Part shown: in pieces, positions 26,095-36,115 of the stretch
Layout: the number at the start of each line of letters is the position of its first letter
Numbering within the stretch: position 1 is the first letter of the stretch
Assembly: GCF_000376945.1 (NCBI RefSeq)
Contig: NZ_AQXU01000023.1
Location: 124,001 to 188,000, forward strand
Direction of reading: 5' to 3'
Length of the DNA stretch: 64,000 bases
Source of the DNA: Leeia oryzae DSM 17879
GTDB lineage: Bacteria > Pseudomonadota > Gammaproteobacteria > Burkholderiales > Leeiaceae
Notes under the pieces: model-generated
What the model saw: the letters and a program-made list of their open reading frames with translations, nothing else
The model's database searches: none
What the model was told of the DNA's origin: nothing
Position numbers and translations under genes: made by a program

Positions 26095-29000
26095 CTAAAA
26101 GCAAACCTTGCCCGGCTGACCGCAAACTTTATGTAGCTGTTTCAGCAGTTCGTCATCGAGTGCAATTTTCCATTCCCTGCCCAATTCTATCTGGGCTTTG
26201 GCTTTAACGTTGGAGACGTTCAGGCGCACGGTCATGCCTTCTTCGTTACGGAAAGGCTCCAGCATGCTCAGGAAGGATTTCGGTTCCAGCTTGTTCGGGT
26301 ACACCAGTTCGATCGCTTGCGCAAAGCGGGTTCTGGCCTCGTTGAATGTCATGACGTTTTCTACGTTGACCCGCACGCCACCGCTAAAGTCATCGTTACT
26401 GACTTTGCCTTCAATCACCAGCAAGCTATCTACCACCAGCTTGCGCTGGAATTGCTCCAGCGTTTCAGAATACAACGTGACATCCTGGGTGGCAGAGGCA
26501 TCATCAATGGTCACAAACGCCATTTTTCCTCGATTGCCGACCTTGGTACGTACGGCCACCACAATGCCAGCCAGACGCTGCGGTGCTTTGTCCGGCGTCA
26601 GGCTGGAAAGCCGGGTCCGGATAAACGGCGTTACCTCTTTGCGATAGGCGTTAAACGGGTGACCAGACAGGTAAAAACCGATGGCCAGTTTTTCTTCCTG
26701 AAGCCGGGTTTTCTCATCCCAAGGCTCCACTTCATCCATGGTCAGTTCATGTTCTGGTTCGTTATCCAGCAAATCAAACAAACTGACCTGTGCTGCATTG
26801 GCTGCCGCAACTTCTGCCTGTTCCAGCGCCTTGCTGACGTTCGCCAGCAATTTGGCACGGTTATTATCCAGCAGATCAAATGCACCAGCGCGAATCAAGG
26901 CCTCGATGGTTCGCCGGTTAACCACACGTTTGTCAGTGCGGTTACAGAAATCGAACAGGTCTTTGAACGGGCCATTTTTCTCGCGCTCTGCAATGATGTG
27001 CTCGACCGCTTGTTCGCCAGTGCCTTTGATGGCACCCAAGGCATAACGGATGCGCTTGGTGTCTACCGGTACAAAGCGGTAATGGCTCTGGTTGACATCC
27101 GGCGGCAAAAATTCCAGTTTATTGTCGACAGCATCTTCAAAGAAGATACGCAACTGATCGGTGTTATCCAGTTCCGATGACAAGGTGGCGGCCATGAACG
27201 CGGCAGTGTGATGCGCTTTCAGCCATGCGGTGTGGTATGACACCACCGCGTAGGCAGCCGTGTGCGACTTGTTAAAGCCGTACTCGGCAAACTTGGTCAT
27301 CAGGTCGAACAATTGCTCGGCTAGCGCCGGATCGTAACCTTTCTGTTTTGCCCCGTCGGCAATGGTTGCCCGGTGTTTTGCCATTTCCTCGGGTTTTTTC
27401 TTACCCATGGCACGACGCAGCATATCTGCGCCACCCAGCGTATAACCCCCGATGATCTGGGAGATCTGCATCACCTGTTCCTGATACACAATCACCCCGT
27501 AGGTGGGTGACAGGCAGTCTTTCAGATCCGGATGGAAGTAGTCGATTTCCTGCTTGCCGGCTTTACGCAAGATAAAGTCATCCACCATCCCTGAGCCCAG
27601 CGGCCCCGGACGATAAAGCGCCAATACCGCGATGATGTCTTCAAAACGGTCGGGCTTTAGCTTGGTCAGCAGTTTTTTCATGCCGTCCGATTCCAGCTGG
27701 AAGATGGCCGTTGTATTGGCTTCCTGCAGTACCTTATAGGCAGCCGGATCGGTAAATGGCAGTTCCTCTAGGCGAATGTTGAAATTCGGGTCCAGCTGTT
27801 TGATGTATTTGACCGCCAGATCAATAATGGTCAAGTTACGCAGCCCCAAGAAGTCAAACTTCACCAGGCCAACGCCTTCCACATCGTCTTTATCGAACTG
27901 ACTGACCACGCTCTCCGAACCCGGCTGAGCATACATCGGGCAGAAATCCGTAATTTTGCCAGGCGCAATCAGAACACCACCGGCGTGCATACCGATGTTT
28001 CGGGTCAGACCTTCCAGACGGGTTGCCAGATCCCACAACTCCGCCAGTTCTTCTTCGTTCTCGATGCGCTCCTTGAGCACAGGTTCCATGTTCACTGCAT
28101 CTTCCAGCGAATATTGCTTGCCAGGCGCAGCAGGGATCAGCTTGGAGATGGTGTCGCAGAACGTGTAAGGCAGGTCCAGTACGCGACCAACGTCGCGCAC
28201 CACGGCTTTGGCCGCCATGGTACCGAAGGTCGCAATCTGGGAAACGGCATCGACACCATATTTCTGGCGGACGTACTCGATGACGCGCCAGCGGTTGTCC
28301 TGGCAGAAGTCAATATCAAAGTCGGGCATGGATACCCGTTCCGGGTTCAGGAAACGCTCAAAAAGCAGTGCATACGCTGTCGGGTCCAGATCGGTAATCC
28401 CCAGACTATACGCAACCAGAGAGCCCGCACCAGAACCACGGCCTGGGCCAACCGGGCAACCATTGTTTTTGGCCCAGTTGATAAAGTCAGCCACGATCAG
28501 GAAGTAACCCGGGAACCCCATCTGCAGGATGGTATCCGTTTCAAATTTCAGGCGATCCAGATAACGCGGGCGTTCTTCGTTTCGCCTTGCCTCATCAGGA
28601 TAAAGTTCGGCCAGGCGTTTTTCGAGCCCTTCCTTGGCACTATGCACCAGAAAATCATCCAGCGTCATGCCATCCGGCGTAGGGAATTGAGGCAGGTAGT
28701 TTTTACCCAGCGTAATGGTCAGGTTGCACAATTTGGCAATCTGCAGGGTGTTTTCAATGGCCTCAGGGTAATCTGCAAACAGCGCGCACATCTCATCCTG
28801 GGTTTTGAAGTATTGTTGCGGCGTAAAATGTTTTGGGCGACGCTTGTCAGACAGAGTAAAGCCTTCGGCAATACAGACTCTGGCTTCGTGAGCCTTGAAA
28901 TCGTCTTCCGTCATGAACTGGATCGGATGTGTCGCTACCAGCGGCAAGTCCAGATCAACGGCCAGCTTCGCCATCGGTGCAACCAGGCTGTCAACGGCAG

Positions 29001-29559
29001 GGTCACCCGTACGCTGGATTTCCAGAAAGAAATTGTCCGGAAAATGACTGGCCAGCATTTTTGCTGCGGTTTCTGCTGCAACCAGGTTACCGTTGGTGAG
29101 GTGTACACCGATTTCCCCCCAGTTGGTGGCAGACAGTGCCAGAAGGCCGCTGTTGTCTCCGCCCTGTGTACCATCCTCGGAGGTTGGATTGTGGTGCAAC
29201 CAGTCCGGCATGACTTCGGCACGACCACGGTGCTGGTTCTTACGGTAAGCAAGCGTCAGGATGTCACATAACCGGCCGTAGCCCTGGCGGTTTTTCACCA
29301 GCAGCAGCAAACGGAACGGTTTATCCCGGTCTTCAAGATTGCTGACCCAGATATCGCATCCGACAATGGCTTTTAAACCTTTGCCGCGGGCGGCTTTATA
29401 GAATTTGACCATGCCAAAGACGTTGGCAAGGTCCGTTATGGCCAGTGCAGGCATCTGGTCTTTGACCGCAGCCTTGACTGCATCATCAACCCTGACAATG
29501 CCGTCAGCAACAGAGAATTCGGAATGTAGGCGAAGGTGTACGTAGCGGGGAGTATTCAT
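26095..29559 (-). CDS. dnaE: DNA polymerase III alpha subunit
   Basis: Replicative DNA polymerase, 1154 aa (E. coli DnaE 1160). In order: N-terminal PHP domain (HLRLHSEFSVADG, residues about 6-280), polymerase C-family palm with PVGPGRGSGAGSLVAY and catalytic aspartates in MPDFDIDFCQD, fingers with GLTRNIGMHAGGV, helix-hairpin-helix region (about 830-900), and the OB domain (LAGIVVAVRTKVGNRGKMAFVT). Convergent with mltF. Upstream on the same strand by 95 bases is an unknown duplicated protein, then recN and nadK. Confidence 0.97.
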   Translation of the reverse strand: MNTPRYVHLRLHSEFSVADGIVRVDDAVKAAVKDQMPALAITDLANVFGMVKFYKAARGKGLKAIVGCDIWVSNLEDRDKPFRLLLLVKNRQGYGRLCDILTLAYRKNQHRGRAEVMPDWLHHNPTSEDGTQGGDNSGLLALSATNWGEIGVHLTNGNLVAAETAAKMLASHFPDNFFLEIQRTGDPAVDSLVAPMAKLAVDLDLPLVATHPIQFMTEDDFKAHEARVCIAEGFTLSDKRRPKHFTPQQYFKTQDEMCALFADYPEAIENTLQIAKLCNLTITLGKNYLPQFPTPDGMTLDDFLVHSAKEGLEKRLAELYPDEARRNEERPRYLDRLKFETDTILQMGFPGYFLIVADFINWAKNNGCPVGPGRGSGAGSLVAYSLGITDLDPTAYALLFERFLNPERVSMPDFDIDFCQDNRWRVIEYVRQKYGVDAVSQIATFGTMAAKAVVRDVGRVLDLPYTFCDTISKLIPAAPGKQYSLEDAVNMEPVLKERIENEEELAELWDLATRLEGLTRNIGMHAGGVLIAPGKITDFCPMYAQPGSESVVSQFDKDDVEGVGLVKFDFLGLRNLTIIDLAVKYIKQLDPNFNIRLEELPFTDPAAYKVLQEANTTAIFQLESDGMKKLLTKLKPDRFEDIIAVLALYRPGPLGSGMVDDFILRKAGKQEIDYFHPDLKDCLSPTYGVIVYQEQVMQISQIIGGYTLGGADMLRRAMGKKKPEEMAKHRATIADGAKQKGYDPALAEQLFDLMTKFAEYGFNKSHTAAYAVVSYHTAWLKAHHTAAFMAATLSSELDNTDQLRIFFEDAVDNKLEFLPPDVNQSHYRFVPVDTKRIRYALGAIKGTGEQAVEHIIAEREKNGPFKDLFDFCNRTDKRVVNRRTIEALIRAGAFDLLDNNRAKLLANVSKALEQAEVAAANAAQVSLFDLLDNEPEHELTMDEVEPWDEKTRLQEEKLAIGFYLSGHPFNAYRKEVTPFIRTRLSSLTPDKAPQRLAGIVVAVRTKVGNRGKMAFVTIDDASATQDVTLYSETLEQFQRKLVVDSLLVIEGKVSNDDFSGGVRVNVENVMTFNEARTRFAQAIELVYPNKLEPKSFLSMLEPFRNEEGMTVRLNVSNVKAKAQIELGREWKIALDDELLKQLHKVCGQPGKVCF

Positions 29560-29654
29560 CCCGCCATTTTACCTCAACATGACATGGTTGCTCAGGTGCA
29601 AGCGATTTTATTTCTGGTTTCAGAAGCTGGAAATGCCGGGCTGCCTGTGGTAAA

Positions 29655-30284
29655 TCAGGCAGCCAGTTCCTTTTGCCAGAACGGATAAAATTCCCGTATC
29701 AGCCCCAGAAATGCCTGCTTGGCTTCTTCCTGAGGCAATAGCACCAGAATGGCATTGACGCCCGCACGGTAGACGGCGGGCTGAATTGGCTGATCCCGCA
29801 TGACAAACAGCAGACAACGAAGAAAACGATGTCGCAATTGTTTGTCTGTTTCCGTAATCAAACCTGCCAGCTTGGCCAGGTATTCATCTAGGCACGCGAC
29901 TGGTGTCTGATACCATGGCGATGCACAAACTTCGTTCCACAGTTCTTCGATACTGTTGCTGAGTTTGACATTGACCGCCTGTAGAAAAAAGCCATCACCA
30001 GATGCCAGCGCGGCGATGGTGCGCAGGTCTTCGTTCCAGAACGGATAAAATTCACGGGCAATATTGATAAAGAAGGACAGATTATCATCTGTCGCCATTT
30101 TTTGCAGGGTGCTGTCAACCGCATGCCGATAGGCCACGCTATCGTCACGGTCACAACCTTCCAGTGCGCTGACCAGATAACGCAAAAAGTGTTTGCGCTG
30201 GTTCAGGCTACTGGTGGTTGCACCTTTTTGTTTCAGAAGCGCCAGATATGCGTCTAACGGCGTTAGTTCTTTGGTTTCGGTCAT
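29655..30284 (-). CDS. Unknown helical protein made of two tandem repeats
   Basis: 209 aa, no signal peptide, no membrane segment, predicted mostly alpha-helical. It consists of two copies of about 80-95 residues. Copy 1 (about 9-87) runs from LDAYLALL to REFYPFWNEDL; copy 2 (about 127-206) runs from LDEYLAKL to REFYPFWQKEL. Both share an RHxFLRYL/RCLL helix and a C-terminal REFYPFW box. The DNA also repeats: CCAGAACGGATAAAATTC occurs in both copies (near 29677 and 30033), so the duplication is still visible at the base level. It sits between recN and dnaE on the same strand. I do not recognise the family and assign no function. Confidence 0.8.
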   Translation of the reverse strand: MTETKELTPLDAYLALLKQKGATTSSLNQRKHFLRYLVSALEGCDRDDSVAYRHAVDSTLQKMATDDNLSFFINIAREFYPFWNEDLRTIAALASGDGFFLQAVNVKLSNSIEELWNEVCASPWYQTPVACLDEYLAKLAGLITETDKQLRHRFLRCLLFVMRDQPIQPAVYRAGVNAILVLLPQEEAKQAFLGLIREFYPFWQKELAA

Positions 30285-30396
30285 GAGTCAGCAATACAGT
30301 CGAAAAAGGGAGTCCAATTTCAGACTAGTTGGATTCTGTGCCTTACGCAAGCCCCGAGACCTCAAAGCGATATGATTCAGGTCAAAAAACGGTGTT

Positions 30397-32073
30397 TTAG
30401 CTGCAGGCAGGGGTATCTTCTACCAGCAAGAGCTCACGGGCATGCTGCCGGGTGGTCTCGGTAATGGTGGCGCCGCCCAGCATGCGGGCGATTTCTTCAA
30501 TACGGCTATTGTCACACAAGGCATGAATCCGGCTGACAATTGCATCTTCTTCAAAAGCTTTACTGACTTGCCAGTGCGTGTGCCCTTTGGCCGCCACCTG
30601 GGGTAGGTGGGTAATGGACAGGACCTGATGCTTTTGCCCCAGATTGCGCAACAGCCGGCCGACAATATCTGCCACACGGCCACCAATCCCGACATCCACC
30701 TCATCAAAAATCAGGGTAGGGACCGAGGCAATGGATGACATGGCAACCTGAATCGCCAGACTGACCCGGGAAAGCTCGCCACCAGAGGCTATCTTGGCCA
30801 GTGATTGTGCCTGTGCGCCATGGTGACTGATTCGATATTCGATTTGCTCCAGACCCGCGCTACCTGGCGTGTCCAGTGGCAACAGATGTACTTCAAACCG
30901 TGTATTGGCCATGGCCAGCTCGCCCAGTGAAGCGGTCACCACGTTGGACAAGCCTTCAGCGGTTTTCAGGCGCTTGTCGGTCAGTTGTCTGGCCGCTTGC
31001 AGATACATGGTCTTGGCTTGGGTAACTTCGGCGGCAAGGGCCTCAATATCAACCTGGGCTGCGATTTTCAACCGGTTTTCTTGCGCGGTTTGCAGTGTGG
31101 CATACAGTGCATCCGGCGATACGCGGAATTTTCTGGCCAATGTATAGATATCGCCAAGCTGCTGATCCAGTTTTTGCAAGGCAGCAGGGTCCAGTTCTTG
31201 CCGGCCGGCATAATGCCGAAGGCTATAAGATGCCTCTTGCAGCTGGATCACTGCGCTCTCTATCAGTTCAGCCGGTTCTGCCAGGGCCGGGTCAACGCTG
31301 ACCAGGTCTTTGATACGGTCCAGATAGTGGCTAAGCAGCGGAATGGCGGCATGATTGGCATCTTGCAGCAACTCCAGGCCATCATTGGCTGTGCTTTCCA
31401 GTGTAGAAGCATGGCTCAGGCGTGCGTGGTCTTGTTGCAGCTGCAACCATGCGTCTGGCGGGATAGCGACAGGTTTTAGCTCGGAGATCTGCCAGTCCAG
31501 CTGGGCCAGAATTTCCTCCTGGCGAGACTGGTTGGCTTCTGCATCATGCAGGTTTTTTTCCAGCTGTTTCCAGGATTGGTAAAGAGAGTGTACTTTCTTG
31601 ACCAGGTCGGTATGTCCGCCATAAGCGTCAACCAGCTGGCGTTGCACATCCAGCCGCAACAAAGATTGATGTGCGTGCTGACCGTGGATGTCTACCAGCC
31701 ATTCCCCCACCTCTTTGAGTTGTTGCAGGGTACAGACAGTGCCATTGATAAAAGCGCGGCTTTTGCCTTGTTTGTCCAGCGTGCGTCTTAGAATCAGCTG
31801 GGATGGGGTATCACCTTCCAGCTGATTATCACTGAGCCATTGCTGGACATCAGGCAAACCGGAGACATCAAATTCTGCTTGCAGATCCGCACGATCTTTA
31901 CTGGAACGTACCATGCCAGCCTCAAAACGCCCGCCCAGCAAGAGGGATAGCGCGTCAATCAGCAGCGATTTACCGGCACCGGTTTCTCCGGTAAGTACCG
32001 TAAAGCCTTCTGAAAAAGAAAGCTCAAGGCGATCAACAATGACAAAGTCCCGAATCGAAAGGCTAAGCAGCAT
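30397..32073 (-). CDS. recN: DNA repair protein RecN
   Basis: SMC-like ATPase acting early at double-strand breaks. 558 aa (E. coli 553). Walker A GETGAGKSLLIDAL, a long central coiled coil (about 150-370), the ABC signature ASGGELSRVSLAIQVAMSS and Walker B LIFDEVDVGIGGRVAD, then SITHLPQVAAKGHTHW. Starts 30 bases after nadK on the same strand, a conserved pairing. I did not find a clear LexA box before it. Confidence 0.96.
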   Translation of the reverse strand: MLLSLSIRDFVIVDRLELSFSEGFTVLTGETGAGKSLLIDALSLLLGGRFEAGMVRSSKDRADLQAEFDVSGLPDVQQWLSDNQLEGDTPSQLILRRTLDKQGKSRAFINGTVCTLQQLKEVGEWLVDIHGQHAHQSLLRLDVQRQLVDAYGGHTDLVKKVHSLYQSWKQLEKNLHDAEANQSRQEEILAQLDWQISELKPVAIPPDAWLQLQQDHARLSHASTLESTANDGLELLQDANHAAIPLLSHYLDRIKDLVSVDPALAEPAELIESAVIQLQEASYSLRHYAGRQELDPAALQKLDQQLGDIYTLARKFRVSPDALYATLQTAQENRLKIAAQVDIEALAAEVTQAKTMYLQAARQLTDKRLKTAEGLSNVVTASLGELAMANTRFEVHLLPLDTPGSAGLEQIEYRISHHGAQAQSLAKIASGGELSRVSLAIQVAMSSIASVPTLIFDEVDVGIGGRVADIVGRLLRNLGQKHQVLSITHLPQVAAKGHTHWQVSKAFEEDAIVSRIHALCDNSRIEEIARMLGGATITETTRQHARELLLVEDTPACS

Positions 32074-32103
32074 GGCAGAGGATGGATCCAGTGTTGATGG
32101 TGG

Positions 32104-32979
32104 TTACAGAAGCTGTTCACCCCAGTGGAGTTTTTCGCGCAGGATATCGTAGTAGTTGTAGTCTGTCGGGTGCAGCAAGGTCAGAGACCGTTCAGAACGA
32201 CGGATTATGATGCGGTCGGTTTCTTGCAGATCAATATGAGACTGCCCGTCAAAGTGAACCCGGCTATCAAAGCCCTTGAGCATCACCACTTCTACCTCGC
32301 AACGGTCGCCCACGGCAATCGGACGATTGGTCATGGATTGCGGGCAAATCGGGACCAGCGCAATGGCAGGTACGGTCGGGTGAAGAATCGGCCCGCCAGC
32401 GGCAAGCGCATAGGCGGTAGAACCTGTCGGGGTGGTAACGATCAGCCCGTCAGAGCGTTGGCTGTAAACAAACTGGCCGTCGATGAAAATTTCGAACTCG
32501 ATCATGGCACCCAGCGCACCACGGCTGAATACCACATCATTAAAAGCGCTGCCGGTGGCTACTTGCTGATTATTTCGTACCACCGAGGTTTCCAGCAGGA
32601 TGCGTTCTTCGGAAACGTAATTGCCTTCCAGCATGTCACGGATGATGCTCATCATCCGGTGCAGCGGCACATCGGTCATGAACCCGAGACGCCCCTGGTT
32701 GACCCCGATCAGTGGGACATTATGACCTGCCAGCAAACGGGCCACACCCAGCAGGGTGCCATCGCCACCAATGACAACGGCCAGATCGACCAGATTACCC
32801 ATTTCTTCACGGGAAATACGGGGGTATGCGCCTGCCTGAGACTCGGAGACTGCTTCAGCATCCAGATACACGGTGAGCCCTTGGTCTTTCAGGAATTCTG
32901 CCAGTTGCAATACAGAAACCTGTACCTCCGGGGTACGCCGACGGCCTACGATAGCGATGCGAGGAAATAATCGGTTCAT
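32104..32979 (-). CDS. nadK: NAD kinase
   Basis: Phosphorylates NAD to NADP. 291 aa with the diagnostic VIGGDGTLLGVARL, GVNQGRLGFMTDV, the NDVV segment and TTPTGSTAYALAAGGPI plus the C-terminal ICPQSMTNRP. I use the ATG at 32979 (MNRLFPRIAIVGR), which matches family N-termini; the frame stays open back to 33051. A TATAAT lies seven bases ahead of this ATG, so the transcript could be nearly leaderless; that is only a suggestion. Operon with recN; divergent from hrcA. Confidence 0.95.
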   Translation of the reverse strand: MNRLFPRIAIVGRRRTPEVQVSVLQLAEFLKDQGLTVYLDAEAVSESQAGAYPRISREEMGNLVDLAVVIGGDGTLLGVARLLAGHNVPLIGVNQGRLGFMTDVPLHRMMSIIRDMLEGNYVSEERILLETSVVRNNQQVATGSAFNDVVFSRGALGAMIEFEIFIDGQFVYSQRSDGLIVTTPTGSTAYALAAGGPILHPTVPAIALVPICPQSMTNRPIAVGDRCEVEVVMLKGFDSRVHFDGQSHIDLQETDRIIIRRSERSLTLLHPTDYNYYDILREKLHWGEQLL

Positions 32980-33132
32980 GAGCGCATTATAAGCATAAGC
33001 CAGAACATTCTTCCAGCATGTCGGCTTGGCGCTTGCTGTTTTGAACTGCATGCGTGAATATCTGCTCTAATGCTTTGAATATCTCGTTTCAACTCGTCAC
33101 AAAGTGGCGTATTTGTGGTAAAAATCTGTCCC

Positions 33133-34152
33133 ATGATGAATAAACGTGCACAACAGTTACTTAGAATCCTGGTAGAGCGCTATATCGAGGACGGGCAGCC
33201 TGTCGGGTCGCGTACTTTATCTGAAAGCCCTGGCATGGACCTGAGTCCGGCGTCCATCCGTAATGTTATGGCTAACCTGGAAGAAATGGGCTTCATTACC
33301 AGCCCGCATACGTCAGCAGGCCGGATACCGACCGCCCGGGGTTATCGGTATTTTGTAGATACTTTGCTGACCACCAAGCCCAACGTCAAAGAAGAGTTGC
33401 GGCAACAAGTGGAAGCACAACTGAATCCGGATACCCCTCAGCGTCTGGCCAATACGACGTCGCAACTGTTGTCTGAACTGACCAGTTTTGCCGGTGTGGT
33501 ACTCACCCCCAAGCGCACCAATCTGGCTATCCGTCATATTGAATTTCTGAGCATGGGACCCAAACGGGTACTGCTCATTCTGGTGGCGACAGACGGCAGT
33601 GTGCAGAACCGTTTCTTGCAGACTGACCGCGACTACAGCAATGATGAACTGCTGGAAGCGGCCAATTTCCTGAACAAACATTATGTCGGTTGCTCGTTTC
33701 TGGTCATGCGTGAGCGCTTGCATGCCGAACTCAAGCAGCTGCAATCTGACGTTACCTCGCTGATGACCGCCGCGCTGGATGCTGGCGAATCGGCCTTGAA
33801 TGAAAAGTCGGATACGCTGGTGCTAAGCGGTGAACACAATCTGATTTCCAGCATGGATTTGGGACACAATGTGGACCGTCTCAAGCAGTTGTTCCAGGTA
33901 TTCGAGCAAAAAACAGCCCTGATGCAATTGCTGGACTTCAGCCAGAAAGCGCAAGGCGTGCAGATATTCATTGGCGGAGAATCCGGCATGTTGCCGCTGG
34001 ACGAATGTGCACTGGTGACGTCGCCGTATGCGATAGATGGCGAAATCGTCGGCACGCTGGGCGTGATTGGTCCAACCCGGATGGCTTATGAACGCGTTAT
34101 CCCGATCGTGGATGTCACAGCGCGCCTGTTGTCCAATGCACTATCGCAATAA
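33133..34152 (+). CDS. hrcA: Heat-inducible transcription repressor HrcA
   Basis: Represses dnaK/groE operons at CIRCE elements and depends on GroEL for folding. About 340 aa. N-terminal winged helix (RAQQLLRILVERYIEDGQPVGSRTL, SPASIRNVMANLEEMGFI, SPHTSAGRIPTARGYRYFVD), then the GAF-like and insert domains, ending with GTLGVIGPTRMAYERVIPIVD. Tandem ATGs at 33133 and 33136; the GTG at 33115 is less likely. No CIRCE (TTAGCACTC-N9-GAGTGCTAA) is present before the gene, so it is not obviously autoregulated here. The ferrochelatase gene follows by 57 bases. Confidence 0.95.
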   Translation: MMNKRAQQLLRILVERYIEDGQPVGSRTLSESPGMDLSPASIRNVMANLEEMGFITSPHTSAGRIPTARGYRYFVDTLLTTKPNVKEELRQQVEAQLNPDTPQRLANTTSQLLSELTSFAGVVLTPKRTNLAIRHIEFLSMGPKRVLLILVATDGSVQNRFLQTDRDYSNDELLEAANFLNKHYVGCSFLVMRERLHAELKQLQSDVTSLMTAALDAGESALNEKSDTLVLSGEHNLISSMDLGHNVDRLKQLFQVFEQKTALMQLLDFSQKAQGVQIFIGGESGMLPLDECALVTSPYAIDGEIVGTLGVIGPTRMAYERVIPIVDVTARLLSNALSQ

Positions 34153-34209
34153 GTACTTGTCCCGTATTCGAATAATCCTGATTGAACGACTTACCTGACC
34201 GGATGAACC

Positions 34210-35304
34210 ATGGCCCGTTATTTGTCTGAACCCCCGTTTGAACATGGCAGCAGCAAGAAAGTAGGGGTGCTGATCGTCAATCTGGGCACGCCAGAATCTG
34301 CAACGCCCGCTGCGTTAAAACATTACCTGCGCGAGTTTCTTTCAGATACCCGGGTGGTTGAGATTCCCCGGCCGATATGGTGGGTTATTCTCAATGCCTT
34401 CATTTTGCCGTTTCGTCCCAAACAGTCTGCCCTGAAGTACGCCAGCATCTGGACGGAAGAAGGTTCCCCGCTGATGGTACATACCGTGAAGCAGGCCAAG
34501 TTGCTGAAAGGGCTGCTGGGTGAAAAAATGGGGCAGGGCGTCATGGTGGACTTTGCCATGCGTTATGGACATCCGTCCGTGGCAGAGAAGATGCAGAACC
34601 TAAAAGCCAATGGTTGTGACCGGATTCTGGTGCTACCGCTTTATCCGCAGTATGCCGCCAGTAGTGCCGGAGCGGTCATGGATGCCGTTGCCAACACGGT
34701 CAAGCGCATGCGTAACCCGCCAGAACTGCGTTGGGTAAAACACTTTCATGATCACCCGGCGTACATTGCCGCGCTAGCCGAGAAGGTTAAACGTCACTGG
34801 GCGTTAAATGGCCGTGGTGACCATTTGCTGATGAGTTTTCATGGCGTGCCCAAATATACGCTGGAAAAAGGTGACCCGTATTTTTGCGAATGCCAGAAGA
34901 CCGGCCGATTGCTGGCGGAGGCACTTGGGTTGAAAGAGGGGGCGTTTACCATTGCTTTCCAGTCGCGGTTTGGCAAGGCAGAATGGGTAAAACCCTATAC
35001 GTTTGACATGCTGAACAAGCTGGGCAAAGCCAAAACGGCCAGTCTGGATGTCATTTGCCCGGGGTTTGTGTCTGATTGCCTGGAAACTCTGGAAGAAATT
35101 GCCATTGAGGGTAAGTCGGAATTCATGACCGCTGGTGGCGGGCAATACCGTTATATCAACTGCTTTAATGAAGACGGTTCTTTTATCGCCTTGCTGGCCA
35201 GCCTGGCAGAGCAGCATACTGCTGGCTGGCTGATTGCACCGGATAACCTGGCGGAGCTGGAAAACAGCCGTTTGCGGGCCAAAGCGTTGGGTGCCAAACA
35301 GTAG
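34210..35304 (+). CDS. hemH: Ferrochelatase
   Basis: Inserts ferrous iron in protoporphyrin IX, the last step of heme synthesis. 364 aa. N-terminal VGVLIVNLGTPESATPAALKHYLREFLSD, the central RYGHPSVAEKM, and the catalytic histidine in LLMSFHGVPKYTLEKGDPY, followed by FQSRFGKAEWVKPYT and the CPGFVSDCLETLEE region with the conserved glutamate. The extension after about residue 345 is short. Co-directional with hrcA. Confidence 0.96.
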   Translation: MARYLSEPPFEHGSSKKVGVLIVNLGTPESATPAALKHYLREFLSDTRVVEIPRPIWWVILNAFILPFRPKQSALKYASIWTEEGSPLMVHTVKQAKLLKGLLGEKMGQGVMVDFAMRYGHPSVAEKMQNLKANGCDRILVLPLYPQYAASSAGAVMDAVANTVKRMRNPPELRWVKHFHDHPAYIAALAEKVKRHWALNGRGDHLLMSFHGVPKYTLEKGDPYFCECQKTGRLLAEALGLKEGAFTIAFQSRFGKAEWVKPYTFDMLNKLGKAKTASLDVICPGFVSDCLETLEEIAIEGKSEFMTAGGGQYRYINCFNEDGSFIALLASLAEQHTAGWLIAPDNLAELENSRLRAKALGAKQ

Positions 35305-35439
35305 CTCAAGCAGGCGGATTTGCTTTTTTGTGGCATTGTGCATTTAAGGGTAATTTTTGTTGATGCGTGTCAATGATTTTCAGGCCAGTCGGCGTAATGT
35401 GGCGGAAAGTCATTATGACATCAATTTAAAGGAACCTTC

Positions 35440-35841
35440 ATGGCCACGCTTGCCCAATTACATACAGAAGATCATTTCGCCTGCGAACGCCATTTACAGT
35501 CTTTGATTGTAGCGGCAGAAACCTCCAACACGACCGGTTGCTTGCGGTCATTTGATGATTTTCGTGACGCTCTGTTGCCGCACTTGGCCATGGAAGAAAA
35601 CTCGCTGTTCAATTCGATTACCGCGGCGATGCCATCTGCTGAAGGCACCATTGCCAAATTGCGCAAGGCGCATGATCAACTGCGCAACCAGGTAGACCAG
35701 GCAGCCAAGTACCTGAGCCGGCATGACTTCTCTGCTTTGGCAGTATCAGCGCGCCAGATTCAGCAAGACTTGCATGAACATGCCTCAGAAGAAGACCGGT
35801 TGTTCACTGCCGTTGGTGATGTCATCCACGCGACGCAATAA
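35440..35841 (+). CDS. Hemerythrin-like HHE domain protein
   Basis: 133 aa, a single four-helix hemerythrin domain. Candidate di-iron ligands: His in HTEDHF (helix 1), His and Glu in LPHLAMEENSLF (helix 2), His in KAHDQLR (helix 3), and the HEHASEEDRLF cluster (helix 4). Such proteins bind oxygen or nitric oxide, or store iron, in the cytoplasm. It stands after hemH, which is suggestive of iron or oxidative/nitrosative metabolism, but the 135-bp gap implies a separate promoter. Confidence 0.85.
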   Translation: MATLAQLHTEDHFACERHLQSLIVAAETSNTTGCLRSFDDFRDALLPHLAMEENSLFNSITAAMPSAEGTIAKLRKAHDQLRNQVDQAAKYLSRHDFSALAVSARQIQQDLHEHASEEDRLFTAVGDVIHATQ

Positions 35842-35946
35842 CCTCCACTAGTTTTCGACCTTCCTGAACCGGGCAGGCGTGCAATCCATGCGCGACCTGC
35901 TTGGTTGTCTCTTGTCATGTCTTCCTTGTCATCGTATTGATCACGA

Positions 35947-35977
35947 TTGACGCACGACGATTATTTTCCCGTATAAT
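35947..35977 (+). promoter_or_regulatory. Candidate sigma-70 promoter upstream of the chemoreceptor
   Basis: TTGACG at 35947-35952 and a perfect TATAAT at 35972-35977 with a 19-base spacer, longer than optimal. The start of the chemoreceptor is about 140 bases further on. Confidence 0.35.
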
Positions 35978-36115
35978 CAGCCACTGACTTGCAGCGGTTC
36001 CTACAATGCCGCGCCTGTCTGCTTATTATATAAAAACGATAAATAACTACAAAAACCATTAGCCACACAAAACCGGATTTCTTTATACATTGCCTTTTTG
36101 GCATGGAGAAGTCTT

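Noticed and set aside
27985-29271. 428-codon open frame on the plus strand opposite dnaE
   Set aside because: It lies fully within dnaE and its residues (many Gln, Arg, His) follow the complement of dnaE codons. It has no motif or ribosome site.
32074-32103. LexA operator before recN
   Set aside because: No CTG-N10-CAG palindrome in the short nadK-recN gap; similar checks before uvrB were negative.
33052-33132. CIRCE element before hrcA
   Set aside because: The TTAGCACTC-N9-GAGTGCTAA pattern is not present.
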